Shown in pieces: positions 1-6,736 of a DNA stretch of 7,838 nt (its first letter is position 1; every line of letters starts with the position of its first letter). This stretch comes from Candidatus Firestoneibacteriota bacterium (GTDB taxonomy: Bacteria; JACRDZ01): assembly GCA_016212735.1 (NCBI GenBank), contig JACRDZ010000201.1, positions 1 to 7,838 of the forward strand, read 5' to 3'. Below the pieces are notes generated by a model, which was not told where the DNA came from, did not search any database, and was given only the letters and a program-made list of their open reading frames with translations. Both the position numbers and the translations under genes were made by a program.

Positions 1-144
1 CCGTTATCAATTTTCGTAACGAGGTCGAGCGAAAAGCTTATAGGCAAGGCCGCAGGAGTAAAACGTACTCTTCAGCAGTACATTTTATTCCGAGAACGAA
101 GCATATAAGCTTTGCAGCCGACCGCAGTAGAAAATTGATAACGG
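1..144. repeat. 144-bp near-palindromic element (MITE/REP-like)
   Basis: The first 15 bases (CCGTTATCAATTTTC) are the exact reverse complement of bases 130-144. Inside them the two arms keep pairing in blocks: GGTCG (22-26), AAAGCTTATA (33-42 against the right arm near 104-113), and GGAxTAAAAxGTAC (55-68 against 78-91). A 9-nt centre (69-77, TCTTCAGCA) separates the arms. The arms align over their full length with a single one-base indel and clustered mismatches, so an RNA copy from either strand would form one long bulged hairpin. There is no ORF or transposase in it. The perfect outer 15-bp ends suggest a non-autonomous mobile element (MITE-like) or a large REP/ERIC-type repeat, but copy number and a target duplication cannot be seen here because the left end is the window edge. 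It starts 23 bp beyond the rpsF stop codon, so it may also act as a 3' structure or attenuator for the rpsF transcript. Confidence 0.75.
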
Positions 145-167
145 GATAGGCTCTTACATATTTGTTT

Positions 168-545
168 TTACTCATCTATATGAGAAATAATATCATTACC
201 AACTTCGATTTTAACCTGCTGTAATACTTCTTTTTGCGATCTTTTTCCTTTAATACGATGTTTTTTCTCCTGTACTGTAAGTGATTTAATAATATTATCT
301 GTAATACTGTAATATCTTCGGATTTCGTCCAGAATTTTAGCGTCCGCATTAATTTTTATAAAAATATAATTTCCACGATTGAATTTTTTTACAATATAAG
401 CAAGATGTCGTAATCCCCAGCGCTCAACGGATAATACTTCTCCGCCTCTTTCTGTGATTATATTTGTAACTTTCTGGATATGAGTTTCTATTTCTTCTGA
501 GCTCACATTTGGATTGACAATAAAAATAGTTTCGTAGGTTACCAT
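168..545 (-). CDS. rpsF: 30S ribosomal protein S6
   Basis: This is small-subunit ribosomal protein S6, 125 residues, which binds 16S rRNA together with S18 on the platform of the 30S subunit. Recognisable family features are the N-terminal strand YETIFIVNP (residues 4-12), the helix that follows, the central block ERWGLRHLAY (41-50), RGNYIFI (57-63), and the last helix and strand DEIRRYYSITDNIIKSLTV (73-91). A charged tail (92-125) extends beyond the roughly 95-residue core, as in many S6 proteins. The start is the ATG at 545: an almost perfect Shine-Dalgarno (GGGAGGTGA, 554-562) lies 8 nt upstream. The in-frame GTG at 557 is part of that Shine-Dalgarno and would add four residues (MKYN) without a ribosome site of its own. 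The gene follows ychF on the same strand with a 94-nt gap. The usual partners ssb, rpsR and rplI are not in the window; a palindromic element starts 23 bp past the stop. Confidence 0.96.
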   Translation of the reverse strand: MVTYETIFIVNPNVSSEEIETHIQKVTNIITERGGEVLSVERWGLRHLAYIVKKFNRGNYIFIKINADAKILDEIRRYYSITDNIIKSLTVQEKKHRIKGKRSQKEVLQQVKIEVGNDIISHIDE

Positions 546-553
546 GTTATACT

Positions 554-562
554 TCACCTCCC
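554..562 (-). promoter_or_regulatory. Shine-Dalgarno of rpsF, decides the ATG start
   Basis: On the minus strand the sequence is GGGAGGTGA, complementary to the 16S rRNA 3' end over eight to nine bases. It is 8 nt upstream of the ATG at 545. The GTG at 555-557 lies inside it, so that GTG should not be taken as the start. Confidence 0.85.
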
Positions 563-573
563 TTCGGCCTATG

Positions 574-608
574 GCTCTTTATTATTATATTTAATTAAAA
601 TAAAGAGC
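574..608 (-). other. Perfect 10-bp inverted repeat in the ychF-rpsF gap
   Basis: GCTCTTTATT (574-583) and AATAAAGAGC (599-608) are exact reverse complements around a 15-nt AT-rich loop. The minus-strand RNA would fold here, between the ychF stop and the rpsF Shine-Dalgarno. No run of T follows the stem on the minus strand, so it does not look like a standard intrinsic terminator. It could be an mRNA processing or stability hairpin, part of an S6:S18 autoregulatory leader, or simply DNA symmetry around the overlapping candidate promoter. Confidence 0.5.
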
Positions 609-610
609 AA
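584..610 (-). promoter_or_regulatory. Candidate internal promoter for rpsF
   Basis: On the minus strand a consensus TATAAT (584-589) is preceded by TTGCTC (605-610) with a 15-bp spacer. The -10 is perfect, but the -35 matches only three of six and the spacer is short. Transcription from here would start near 577 and give a leader of about 30 nt including the Shine-Dalgarno. In DNA this AT-rich, a chance TATAAT is common, so this is tentative. Confidence 0.3.
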
Positions 611-639
611 GGAATGTTTTTGTGAATTAATTTTTATTT

Positions 640-1737
640 TTATACACTAAATCTAAAATAAATTATATCTCCATCTTGAATGATATATTCTTTACCTTCC
701 AAACGCATCTGTCCTTTTTGTTTTGCAGCATTCATAGATTTTGACTCAATGAAATCAGAATAACCAACTATTTCTGCTCTAATAAATCCTCTTTCAATAT
801 CAGAATGAATTTCGCCAGCAGCTTCTTTTGCGCATGTTCCGGATTTTATAGTCCATGCTTTTACTTCCTGTTTCCCTGCAGTAAAAAAAGTTATCAAATT
901 CAATAGATAATATGCTTTTCTTATAAATCTGTCAAGTCCTGATTCTGAAAGACCAATTGTTTCAAGAAAATCTTTTGTTTCATTATCATTTAATTGAGCT
1001 ATTTCTGATTCTATTTTAGCGCTTATAGCTACTATTTCTTCTCCATCTTCTTCTGCTCTTTTTTTAAGTTTTAAATATTCCAAATTTTTTTCTGGGACAG
1101 AAACTTCTTTCTCGCCGACATTTGCAACATACAGAACAGGTTTTGCTGTAAGAAAAAAGCAGTCTCTTATTATTGCTTTTTCTTTATAAGAAAGTTTTAA
1201 ACTGAATATGGTTTTACCTTCATTTAATGCATTTTTTATTTTTAAAAGCACTTTATATTCTTCTTCTACCTCCTTATCTCCAAGATGTGCTCTCTTTTCT
1301 ATGCGACTAAAACGTTTTTCCAATGTTGATATATCAGCAAGTATAAGTTCTGTATTAATTATTTCAACATCTCTTAAAGCATCAACTGCACCGCAAGTAT
1401 GAATAACATTTTTTTCTTCAAAACATCGAACAATATGTGCAATTGCATCTACCTGACGAATATGTGATAAAAATTGATTTCCCAATCCCTCTCCGCATGA
1501 TGCACCTTTAACCAATCCTGCAATATCAACAAATTCAACTGTTGTAGGTGTAATCTTATCAGGTTCTATAAGCTTGCTAATCTGAAGGAGTCTATTATCA
1601 GGAAGAGCAACAACTCCTATATTTGGATCAATCGTACAAAAAGGATAATTTTCTGCTGCAACAGATGCTTTTGTAATTGCATTAAATAATGTAGATTTCC
1701 CTACATTTGGTAAACCAACAATTCCGCATGATAACAA
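640..1737 (-). CDS. ychF: Ribosome-associated ATPase/GTPase YchF (OLA1/Obg family)
   Basis: This is YchF, a universally conserved TRAFAC-class P-loop NTPase that binds ribosomes and prefers ATP; in E. coli it is linked to stress responses and translation. It is 365 residues, against 363 in E. coli. Visible motifs are the P-loop GLPNVGKS (8-15), the G3 region DIAGL (71-75), and NVGE (206-209), which is the NxxE form in place of the GTP-specific NKxD and marks the YchF branch. Next come a lysine/glutamate-rich helical insertion (about 130-235), ISA (238-240), and a C-terminal TGS domain (about 281-365) with FFTAGKQEVKAWTI and EGKEYIIQDGDII. The start is TTG at 1737, 6 nt after AAGGAA and just before the conserved LSCGIVGLPNVGKS. 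The frame stays open upstream to an ATG at 1788, but those 17 codons are mostly tRNA-Arg sequence read as protein and should not be annotated. The gene follows the tRNA by 18 nt and precedes rpsF, probably in one transcription unit. Confidence 0.96.
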   Translation of the reverse strand: MLSCGIVGLPNVGKSTLFNAITKASVAAENYPFCTIDPNIGVVALPDNRLLQISKLIEPDKITPTTVEFVDIAGLVKGASCGEGLGNQFLSHIRQVDAIAHIVRCFEEKNVIHTCGAVDALRDVEIINTELILADISTLEKRFSRIEKRAHLGDKEVEEEYKVLLKIKNALNEGKTIFSLKLSYKEKAIIRDCFFLTAKPVLYVANVGEKEVSVPEKNLEYLKLKKRAEEDGEEIVAISAKIESEIAQLNDNETKDFLETIGLSESGLDRFIRKAYYLLNLITFFTAGKQEVKAWTIKSGTCAKEAAGEIHSDIERGFIRAEIVGYSDFIESKSMNAAKQKGQMRLEGKEYIIQDGDIIYFRFSV

Positions 1738-1743
1738 TGTATA

Positions 1744-1749
1744 TTCCTT
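1744..1749 (-). promoter_or_regulatory. Ribosome binding site of ychF, supports the TTG start
   Basis: AAGGAA on the minus strand lies 6 nt before the TTG at 1737. It falls in the 18-nt space between the tRNA CCA end and the start codon. If the tRNA 3' end is cut from the transcript, the remaining ychF mRNA would have a leader of only about 18 nt made almost entirely of this site. Confidence 0.7.
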
Positions 1750-1755
1750 TCTTTT

Positions 1756-1833
1756 TGGTGCGCCTGAGAGGACTTGAACCTCCGACAAACGGTTTAGGAA
1801 ACCGCTGCTCTATCCAGACTGAGCTACAGGCGC
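1756..1833 (-). tRNA. tRNA-Arg (anticodon CCU)
   Basis: A complete cloverleaf can be drawn on the minus strand. The acceptor stem is GCGCCTG (1827-1833) pairing with CAGGCGC (1760-1766), with discriminator A at 1759 and an encoded CCA at 1756-1758. The D stem is GCTC/GAGC with a 10-nt loop. The anticodon stem is GCGGT/ACCGT around the loop TTCCTAA, so the anticodon is CCT (CCU), reading AGG as arginine. The variable loop is 5 nt, and the T arm is GGAGG-TTCAAGT-CCTCT. Total length is 78 nt with CCA. It sits about 33 nt downstream of a strong promoter start and 18 nt upstream of ychF, so the tRNA and the mRNA probably share a primary transcript. Confidence 0.96.
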
Positions 1834-1872
1834 ATAAAATTATCAGCTTATTTTTATATATAATTTACAAGA

Positions 1873-1901
1873 ATATTAGTTAACTTTCATATTAAAGTCA
1901 A
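1873..1901 (-). promoter_or_regulatory. Sigma70-type promoter for tRNA-Arg-ychF-rpsF
   Basis: On the minus strand TTGACT (1896-1901) is followed after exactly 17 bp by TAATAT (1873-1878). The -35 matches five of six consensus bases and the -10 four of six. The predicted start near 1866 lies about 33 nt before the tRNA 5' end. This is the best promoter-like sequence in the window. Confidence 0.65.
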
Positions 1902-2040
1902 CAATAAATTACATATTCTTGGACAAAAGATATTTAATGTGATAATAATTTATTTATGAGAGGTTTTTTGACGCTGATACTTAATTATAATTGTATATAA
2001 TTAGTGCGGATGGTATTATACTTTTTAAATAACTTTTATA
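1902..2040 (+). promoter_or_regulatory. Divergent intergenic region with candidate lipoprotein promoters
   Basis: The space between the tRNA (minus) and the lipoprotein gene (plus) must hold the plus-strand promoter. The best-spaced pair is TTGTAT (1991-1996), 17 bp, TATTAT (2014-2019), giving a leader of about 30 nt. TTGACG (1968-1973) is a better -35, but the two TATAAT boxes (1986-1991 and 1996-2001) are 12 and 22 bp from it, so neither pairs well. No convincing operator palindrome or riboswitch was seen. Confidence 0.35.
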
Positions 2041-2056
2041 TTCTGGAGAATAAAAA

Positions 2057-5000
2057 ATGCAAACTATTCCTGATAATATTAAAATGAGTTGTAATAAATA
2101 TATATTAGTAATATTAAATATTTTTGTATCTTTTATATTATTTTTAGCATTAGCCTGTAATTCTGGTTCTGGCGGAAAGGGTAATGGAAATGTGATTACA
2201 GTAACCGAAGTGGGTAATGTTGAAGGAATCGTAACTCTAGATACAACATCAACAGGACTTTTTGGAGTTAATGTTGTAATCGGAGATAAAACTGATGAGA
2301 CTGACAGTATGGGCAAATATTTGCTCACCAGTATCGCTGTTGGAAAAAGAATTATTACTGCTAAAAAGAGCGGTTATAAGGATTACACGAATACTATTGA
2401 GATAACTAAAGAAACAATTATTCATAATATACAGATGACGAAAGACGACAATAGTAATTTACTCCCTCTCCCACCAACAGAGATAATTGCAATTCCTGAA
2501 GATAGCAAAATAACTGTTACATGGACTGGTTCTTCAAAAGCAACATCATATAATATCTATTGGGCAACAACTCCGGGAGTAAATAAAATTACTGGTACTA
2601 AAGTTGAGAATATACTCAGTCCGTTTATACATAATGATTTAACTAATGGAACATCTTATTATTATATTATTACAGGAATTAATAAATATGGGGAAGGTAA
2701 AGAATCAATTGAAGTATCAGCAACACCATCTGTAAGCCCTAATCCTCCAACTGGAATAACAGCAGATCCGCTTTATAAACAGGTTACAATAGCATGGGAT
2801 TCTTCAAAAAGCGCAACTTCATATAATATCTATTGGTTAAATACAGGAGAAGTGACAAAAAAGACTGGTAAAATCATATCGAATATTATAAATAGTCCCT
2901 ATACACATACTAATTTAACTAATGGGATATTTTACTATTATATTATAACAGCAGTTAATAATTACGGAGAAAGTATTGAATCAGAACAAGTTTCAGCAAA
3001 ACCAGAGGATCCTCCGCCATCTCCTATCGAAGTATTGGCAACTCCTTATGATAAAAAAATTATTTTAACATGGGACAATATCATAAGTGCAGTATCATAT
3101 AATATCTATTGGAGCAGTATTGCCGGAGTAACTAAAGAAAACGGGATAAAAATTACTGATGCTTCAAGCCCATATATACATCCAGATTTAAATAATGATA
3201 CAACTTATTATTATATTCTTACATCAGTTAACAAATTTGGGGAAAGTATTGAATCAAAACAGGTATCAGCAATACCGTCTCCATCTCCAGTGCCGCCTTC
3301 TCAAATAAGTGCTGTTGGCACAGATAAGCAGATGACTATAACATGGAATACAGTAGATGGAGCAGATTCATATAATATTTATTGGTCAACAAATTCCGGA
3401 GTAACAAAAAAATCCGGGGCAAAAATAGAAAAAGCTGTAAGTCCTTATAAACATACAGGCTTGATCAATGATACAGTATATTTTTATGTTGTAACAGCAG
3501 TTAATAAATTTGGAGAAGGAATAGAATCAAAAGAGATATCAGGGACCCCTGGCCCTCCGCCTGGTGTACCAACAGGAGTAAAAGCATCACCTGCTGATAA
3601 AAAAATAACTATAACCTGGAATGGAGTTACAAATGCTGCATCATATAATATTTATTGGGCAGTAACAGGAGGAGTAACAAAAATTAATGGTACGAAAATT
3701 GTCAATGTAAAAAGTCCATATATACATCTAGACTTAATTAATGGAACAACATATTTTTATATTATAACAGCAGAAAATAAATATGGAGAAGGGAATGCGT
3801 CTAGTCAGGTATCAGCTATACCGGAAAATCCTCCTTCTCCACCTCAAGGAGTAAAAGCATCCGGAGGAGATAAACAGGCAATTTTATCATGGGATTCGTC
3901 AATAGGTGCAACCTCATATAATATTTATTGGTCAAAAAAGACTGGAGTTTCAAAAACGAATGGAGTAATAATCGGGAATATTATTAAAAGTCCATATACA
4001 CATACAGGGTTAACAAACGATACAACATATTATTATATCGTTACAGCAGTCAGCAGTTTTGGAGAAAGCGCTGAATCAAACGAGGCATTTGCTGTTCCTG
4101 GTACTCCTCCAGAGGCTCCAACAAATGTAGCAGCATCCGGTAGTGATAAACAAACAACAATAACATGGAATCCTTCTCCCAAAGCAACCTCATATAATGT
4201 TTATTGGTCAAAAACGCCTGGTGTAACAAAAAGCAATGGGACAAAGCTAACATACAAAACGAGTCCATTTACACATACAGGTCTGGATAATGACGTGACT
4301 TATTATTATATTGTTACTGCAGTAAATACTTATGGTGAAGGTAATGATTCAAATCAGGTATTTGCAACTACAGGGACACCCCCTACTCCTCCGACAGGGG
4401 TAACAGCTTCATATAATGATGCAAATAAACAGACATCAATAACATGGAATTCGTCACCAAAAGCAGTATACTATAACCTCTATTGGGCAACAACACAGGG
4501 AGTAACGAAAAGCAATGGGACAAAGATAGAAAATGCAGTTAGTCCATATAAACATAATAATCCAACTTATGGTATAACTTATTATTATGTTGTTACAGGA
4601 GTAAATAGCTATGGTGAAGGAGCAGAATCCCAGGAAGCTTCAGTCAAACCTTTAGCTCCAATACCTACACTTAGTATCTTTCCTGAATCGTTTGATTTTG
4701 GAAATAGTAAAATAGATGATTACTTAAATATTAATAATATCGGGGAAGGGACTCTTTCTTGGTCTATTTCTGATAATGCAGCATGGCTTACTATTTCTTC
4801 TTCAACAGATACAACAACAACGACTGAAACAGATTTGCGTATGGTAACAATAGATAGAACAGGATTGGTTCGCGGTTCATATTCCGGAGAAATCAATATT
4901 ACATCAAATGGGGGAGATAAAACTATTCCTGTATCAATGTCTATCCCTAATAGAAATCCTTCTTTTACTACTTCCCCTTTAACAATTGGTACTAAAAATA

Positions 5001-6730
5001 TATTATATAGTTATGATGTGGATGCAGCAGATTTAGATCTGGATAGTTTAACATATTCTCTTACTCAATCACCAACAGGTATGACAATTGATTCCAATGG
5101 ACTTATTTCCTGGACACCGACTGCAAGCGGAATGTATCCTGTTAATGTTCTAGTAACAGACGGTTACGGAGGCGAAGCTAATCAAAATTATTCAATAGAA
5201 GTAGCAACATATGTAAGCGGAGCAATTTCAGACCATACAGTATGGGATTCTGCAAATAGCCCGTATGTTGTAACGGATGATATTAATATTAATAATGGTG
5301 CAACTTTAACAATAAATCCAGGGACAACGATCAAATTTGATGAAAATAAATCTATGCAGGTTGATGGAATGTTAGAAGCACTGGGAACAGATATAAATAA
5401 AATCACTTTTACAACAAGTTCTATAGGGAAATACTGGGGATATATATATTTCACAGATATCAGTACTGATGCTACATATATTTCAGACAATTATGTCAGC
5501 GGATCAAAACTGGAAAATTGTCTTATTGAATATTCAGGAGGACAAACTATTAGTAATAATGGAGCAGTTAGACTTAATAAAGCGCATCCATATATTAATT
5601 ATTGCAATATTAGAAGAAATAAATCATCAGGAATAAGAGCATGGAATTTATCAGATAATTTAAAAATTAATAATACCAGAATAAGTTATAATAGTACTTC
5701 TCTGGCAGGAGGAGGTATTTTTGCAGAAGAGGGTGAGAATGAATCCTGTACTGTAACTCTTTCAAATAATATTATAGAATATAATAGTACATATTTGCAG
5801 GGAGGAGGAATATATATCAATGGAGGGACAGTAAATGTATCAAAAAATATTATAAAAAATAATAGAGCTAATGCATATGCTGCAGGAATAAATATTTTTG
5901 ATGGAAATGTTAATATTTCAAATAATATTATTGATAGTAATTCTGCAAATTTCAGCGGAGGAGGAATTTTTATATCTGCAGGTGAAATAACTATTTTAAA
6001 TAATAATATAATTAATAATAGAGCTAATATTCTATCTTCCGCAGTTTATTATGGAGCTGCTTTATCAAATAAAGATTTTAAATATAATCTTATATATAAT
6101 AATACATCTGCTTCTTCTGCAATTGATTTATGGTCTCATCCTTTAATTAATTATAATAGTATTTATAATAATAATGGATCAGCACTTGATAATCATAATA
6201 GTACATCATCAGGAAGTATTGAAGGAACATATAACTGGTGGGGAACATTTGGAGTAACTTATAGTCAATGGGGAGAGCCAATTCCTGTTTATGAGCAAGT
6301 TCGTGGTAGGATTTATGATGGGGAAGATAATGGATTAAGAAGCACTGTAAATTTTTTCCCATATTTTGAAACTACTAATTGCATTGATGCTCCTATTATT
6401 CAACCGATAAATTTAACTGCAAATCCTGTTTCAAATTCAATTGCTGTTTCATGGTCCATTAGTAATTCAAAAGCTTCTATTGATTTAGCGGGTTATAAAG
6501 TTTATTGGGATACAGATTCAGGTCATCCTTATACAAATTCTTATGATGTTGGTAATATTACTACTTACAATATTACAGGTCTTTCATCAGGTACATATTA
6601 TGTTACAGTAACAGCATATGACAGCTCAGCTTCAGGTGTTACTGATGATCCAAACACGATTATAAATGAAATCCAAACAAGCGGAAATGAGAGCTGGTAC
6701 GCAACAGAGAAAAGTGTTGATATACAGTGA
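2057..6730 (+). CDS. Large multidomain FN3/beta-helix surface lipoprotein
   Basis: This is a 1557-residue predicted lipoprotein; no gene name is recognised. The signal peptide has Lys14, a hydrophobic core (15-33) and lipobox LALA-C with Cys34 as the lipidated residue. Domains in order: a CarboxypepD_reg/PEGA-like domain (about 42-125, NVEGIVTL...GVNVVIGDK...GKYLLTSIAVG); eight FN3 repeats of about 91 residues (137-866) joined by proline-rich linkers; a BACON-like beta domain (about 867-965, AAWLTISSS and GSYSGEINITSNGG); an Ig/cadherin-like domain (about 966-1051, YDVDAADLDLDSLTYSL and ISWTPTASGMYPVNVLVTD); a right-handed beta-helix (about 1052-1446) with GGGI coils and an NWWG motif (1393-1396); and a ninth, divergent FN3-like domain (about 1449-1557). 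The start ATG has GGAG 8 nt upstream; Met10 has no ribosome site. There is no sortase or type IX sorting signal and no membrane span after the signal peptide. The likely location is the cell surface, with a role in adhesion or polysaccharide binding. That function is inference; no catalytic residues were recognised in the beta-helix. Confidence 0.9.
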   Translation: MQTIPDNIKMSCNKYILVILNIFVSFILFLALACNSGSGGKGNGNVITVTEVGNVEGIVTLDTTSTGLFGVNVVIGDKTDETDSMGKYLLTSIAVGKRIITAKKSGYKDYTNTIEITKETIIHNIQMTKDDNSNLLPLPPTEIIAIPEDSKITVTWTGSSKATSYNIYWATTPGVNKITGTKVENILSPFIHNDLTNGTSYYYIITGINKYGEGKESIEVSATPSVSPNPPTGITADPLYKQVTIAWDSSKSATSYNIYWLNTGEVTKKTGKIISNIINSPYTHTNLTNGIFYYYIITAVNNYGESIESEQVSAKPEDPPPSPIEVLATPYDKKIILTWDNIISAVSYNIYWSSIAGVTKENGIKITDASSPYIHPDLNNDTTYYYILTSVNKFGESIESKQVSAIPSPSPVPPSQISAVGTDKQMTITWNTVDGADSYNIYWSTNSGVTKKSGAKIEKAVSPYKHTGLINDTVYFYVVTAVNKFGEGIESKEISGTPGPPPGVPTGVKASPADKKITITWNGVTNAASYNIYWAVTGGVTKINGTKIVNVKSPYIHLDLINGTTYFYIITAENKYGEGNASSQVSAIPENPPSPPQGVKASGGDKQAILSWDSSIGATSYNIYWSKKTGVSKTNGVIIGNIIKSPYTHTGLTNDTTYYYIVTAVSSFGESAESNEAFAVPGTPPEAPTNVAASGSDKQTTITWNPSPKATSYNVYWSKTPGVTKSNGTKLTYKTSPFTHTGLDNDVTYYYIVTAVNTYGEGNDSNQVFATTGTPPTPPTGVTASYNDANKQTSITWNSSPKAVYYNLYWATTQGVTKSNGTKIENAVSPYKHNNPTYGITYYYVVTGVNSYGEGAESQEASVKPLAPIPTLSIFPESFDFGNSKIDDYLNINNIGEGTLSWSISDNAAWLTISSSTDTTTTTETDLRMVTIDRTGLVRGSYSGEINITSNGGDKTIPVSMSIPNRNPSFTTSPLTIGTKNILYSYDVDAADLDLDSLTYSLTQSPTGMTIDSNGLISWTPTASGMYPVNVLVTDGYGGEANQNYSIEVATYVSGAISDHTVWDSANSPYVVTDDININNGATLTINPGTTIKFDENKSMQVDGMLEALGTDINKITFTTSSIGKYWGYIYFTDISTDATYISDNYVSGSKLENCLIEYSGGQTISNNGAVRLNKAHPYINYCNIRRNKSSGIRAWNLSDNLKINNTRISYNSTSLAGGGIFAEEGENESCTVTLSNNIIEYNSTYLQGGGIYINGGTVNVSKNIIKNNRANAYAAGINIFDGNVNISNNIIDSNSANFSGGGIFISAGEITILNNNIINNRANILSSAVYYGAALSNKDFKYNLIYNNTSASSAIDLWSHPLINYNSIYNNNGSALDNHNSTSSGSIEGTYNWWGTFGVTYSQWGEPIPVYEQVRGRIYDGEDNGLRSTVNFFPYFETTNCIDAPIIQPINLTANPVSNSIAVSWSISNSKASIDLAGYKVYWDTDSGHPYTNSYDVGNITTYNITGLSSGTYYVTVTAYDSSASGVTDDPNTIINEIQTSGNESWYATEKSVDIQ
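2465..4654 (+). repeat. Eight tandem FN3-coding repeats, 273-279 bp period
   Basis: The protein motif SYNIYW recurs at residues 164, 255, 347, 438, 529, 620, 712 (SYNVYW) and 805 (YYNLYW). Its DNA starts at 2546, 2819, 3095, 3368, 3641, 3914, 4190 and 4469, giving spacings of 273, 276, 273, 273, 273, 276 and 279 bp. Each unit then shows GVTK..G.KI, SP[YF].H, L.N.T.YYY[IV][IV]TAVN.[YF]GE..ES and a proline-rich linker such as GTPPTPP or ENPPSPP. Repeats 7 and 8 also share 18 identical bases (4229-4246 and 4508-4525), which suggests relatively recent duplication or conversion between them. Confidence 0.9.
5708..6040 (+). repeat. Beta-helix coil repeats within the lipoprotein gene
   Basis: Four coils begin with GGGI-type turns at residues 1218, 1249, 1275 (AAGI) and 1301, spaced 31, 26 and 26 residues. 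Each continues with alternating hydrophobic strands and ladders such as VNVSKNIIKNNRAN, VNISNNIIDSNSAN and ITILNNNIINNRAN. This is the asparagine-ladder pattern typical of right-handed parallel beta-helices. The DNA is very rich in AAT/ATT codons as a result. Confidence 0.75.
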
Positions 6731-6736
6731 AAATAA

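Noticed and set aside
574..608. Intrinsic terminator after ychF
   Set aside because: The stem is AT-rich and no T-run follows it on the minus strand; rpsF lies just downstream with a strong ribosome site.
1208..1402. 64-residue plus-strand open frame inside ychF
   Set aside because: It is antisense to the conserved ychF coding sequence, has no ribosome site, and its composition is that of a reverse shadow.
1981..2328. 115-residue minus-strand open frame over the lipoprotein start and promoter region
   Set aside because: It is antisense to the signal peptide and first domain of a clear gene, has no homology that I recognise, and its Ser/Thr/Pro-rich stretch mirrors the plus-strand codons.
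2465..4654. CRISPR-like periodic repeat
   Set aside because: The period is about 273 bp, in frame and protein-coding, with degenerate third positions. It is an FN3 domain array, not a CRISPR.
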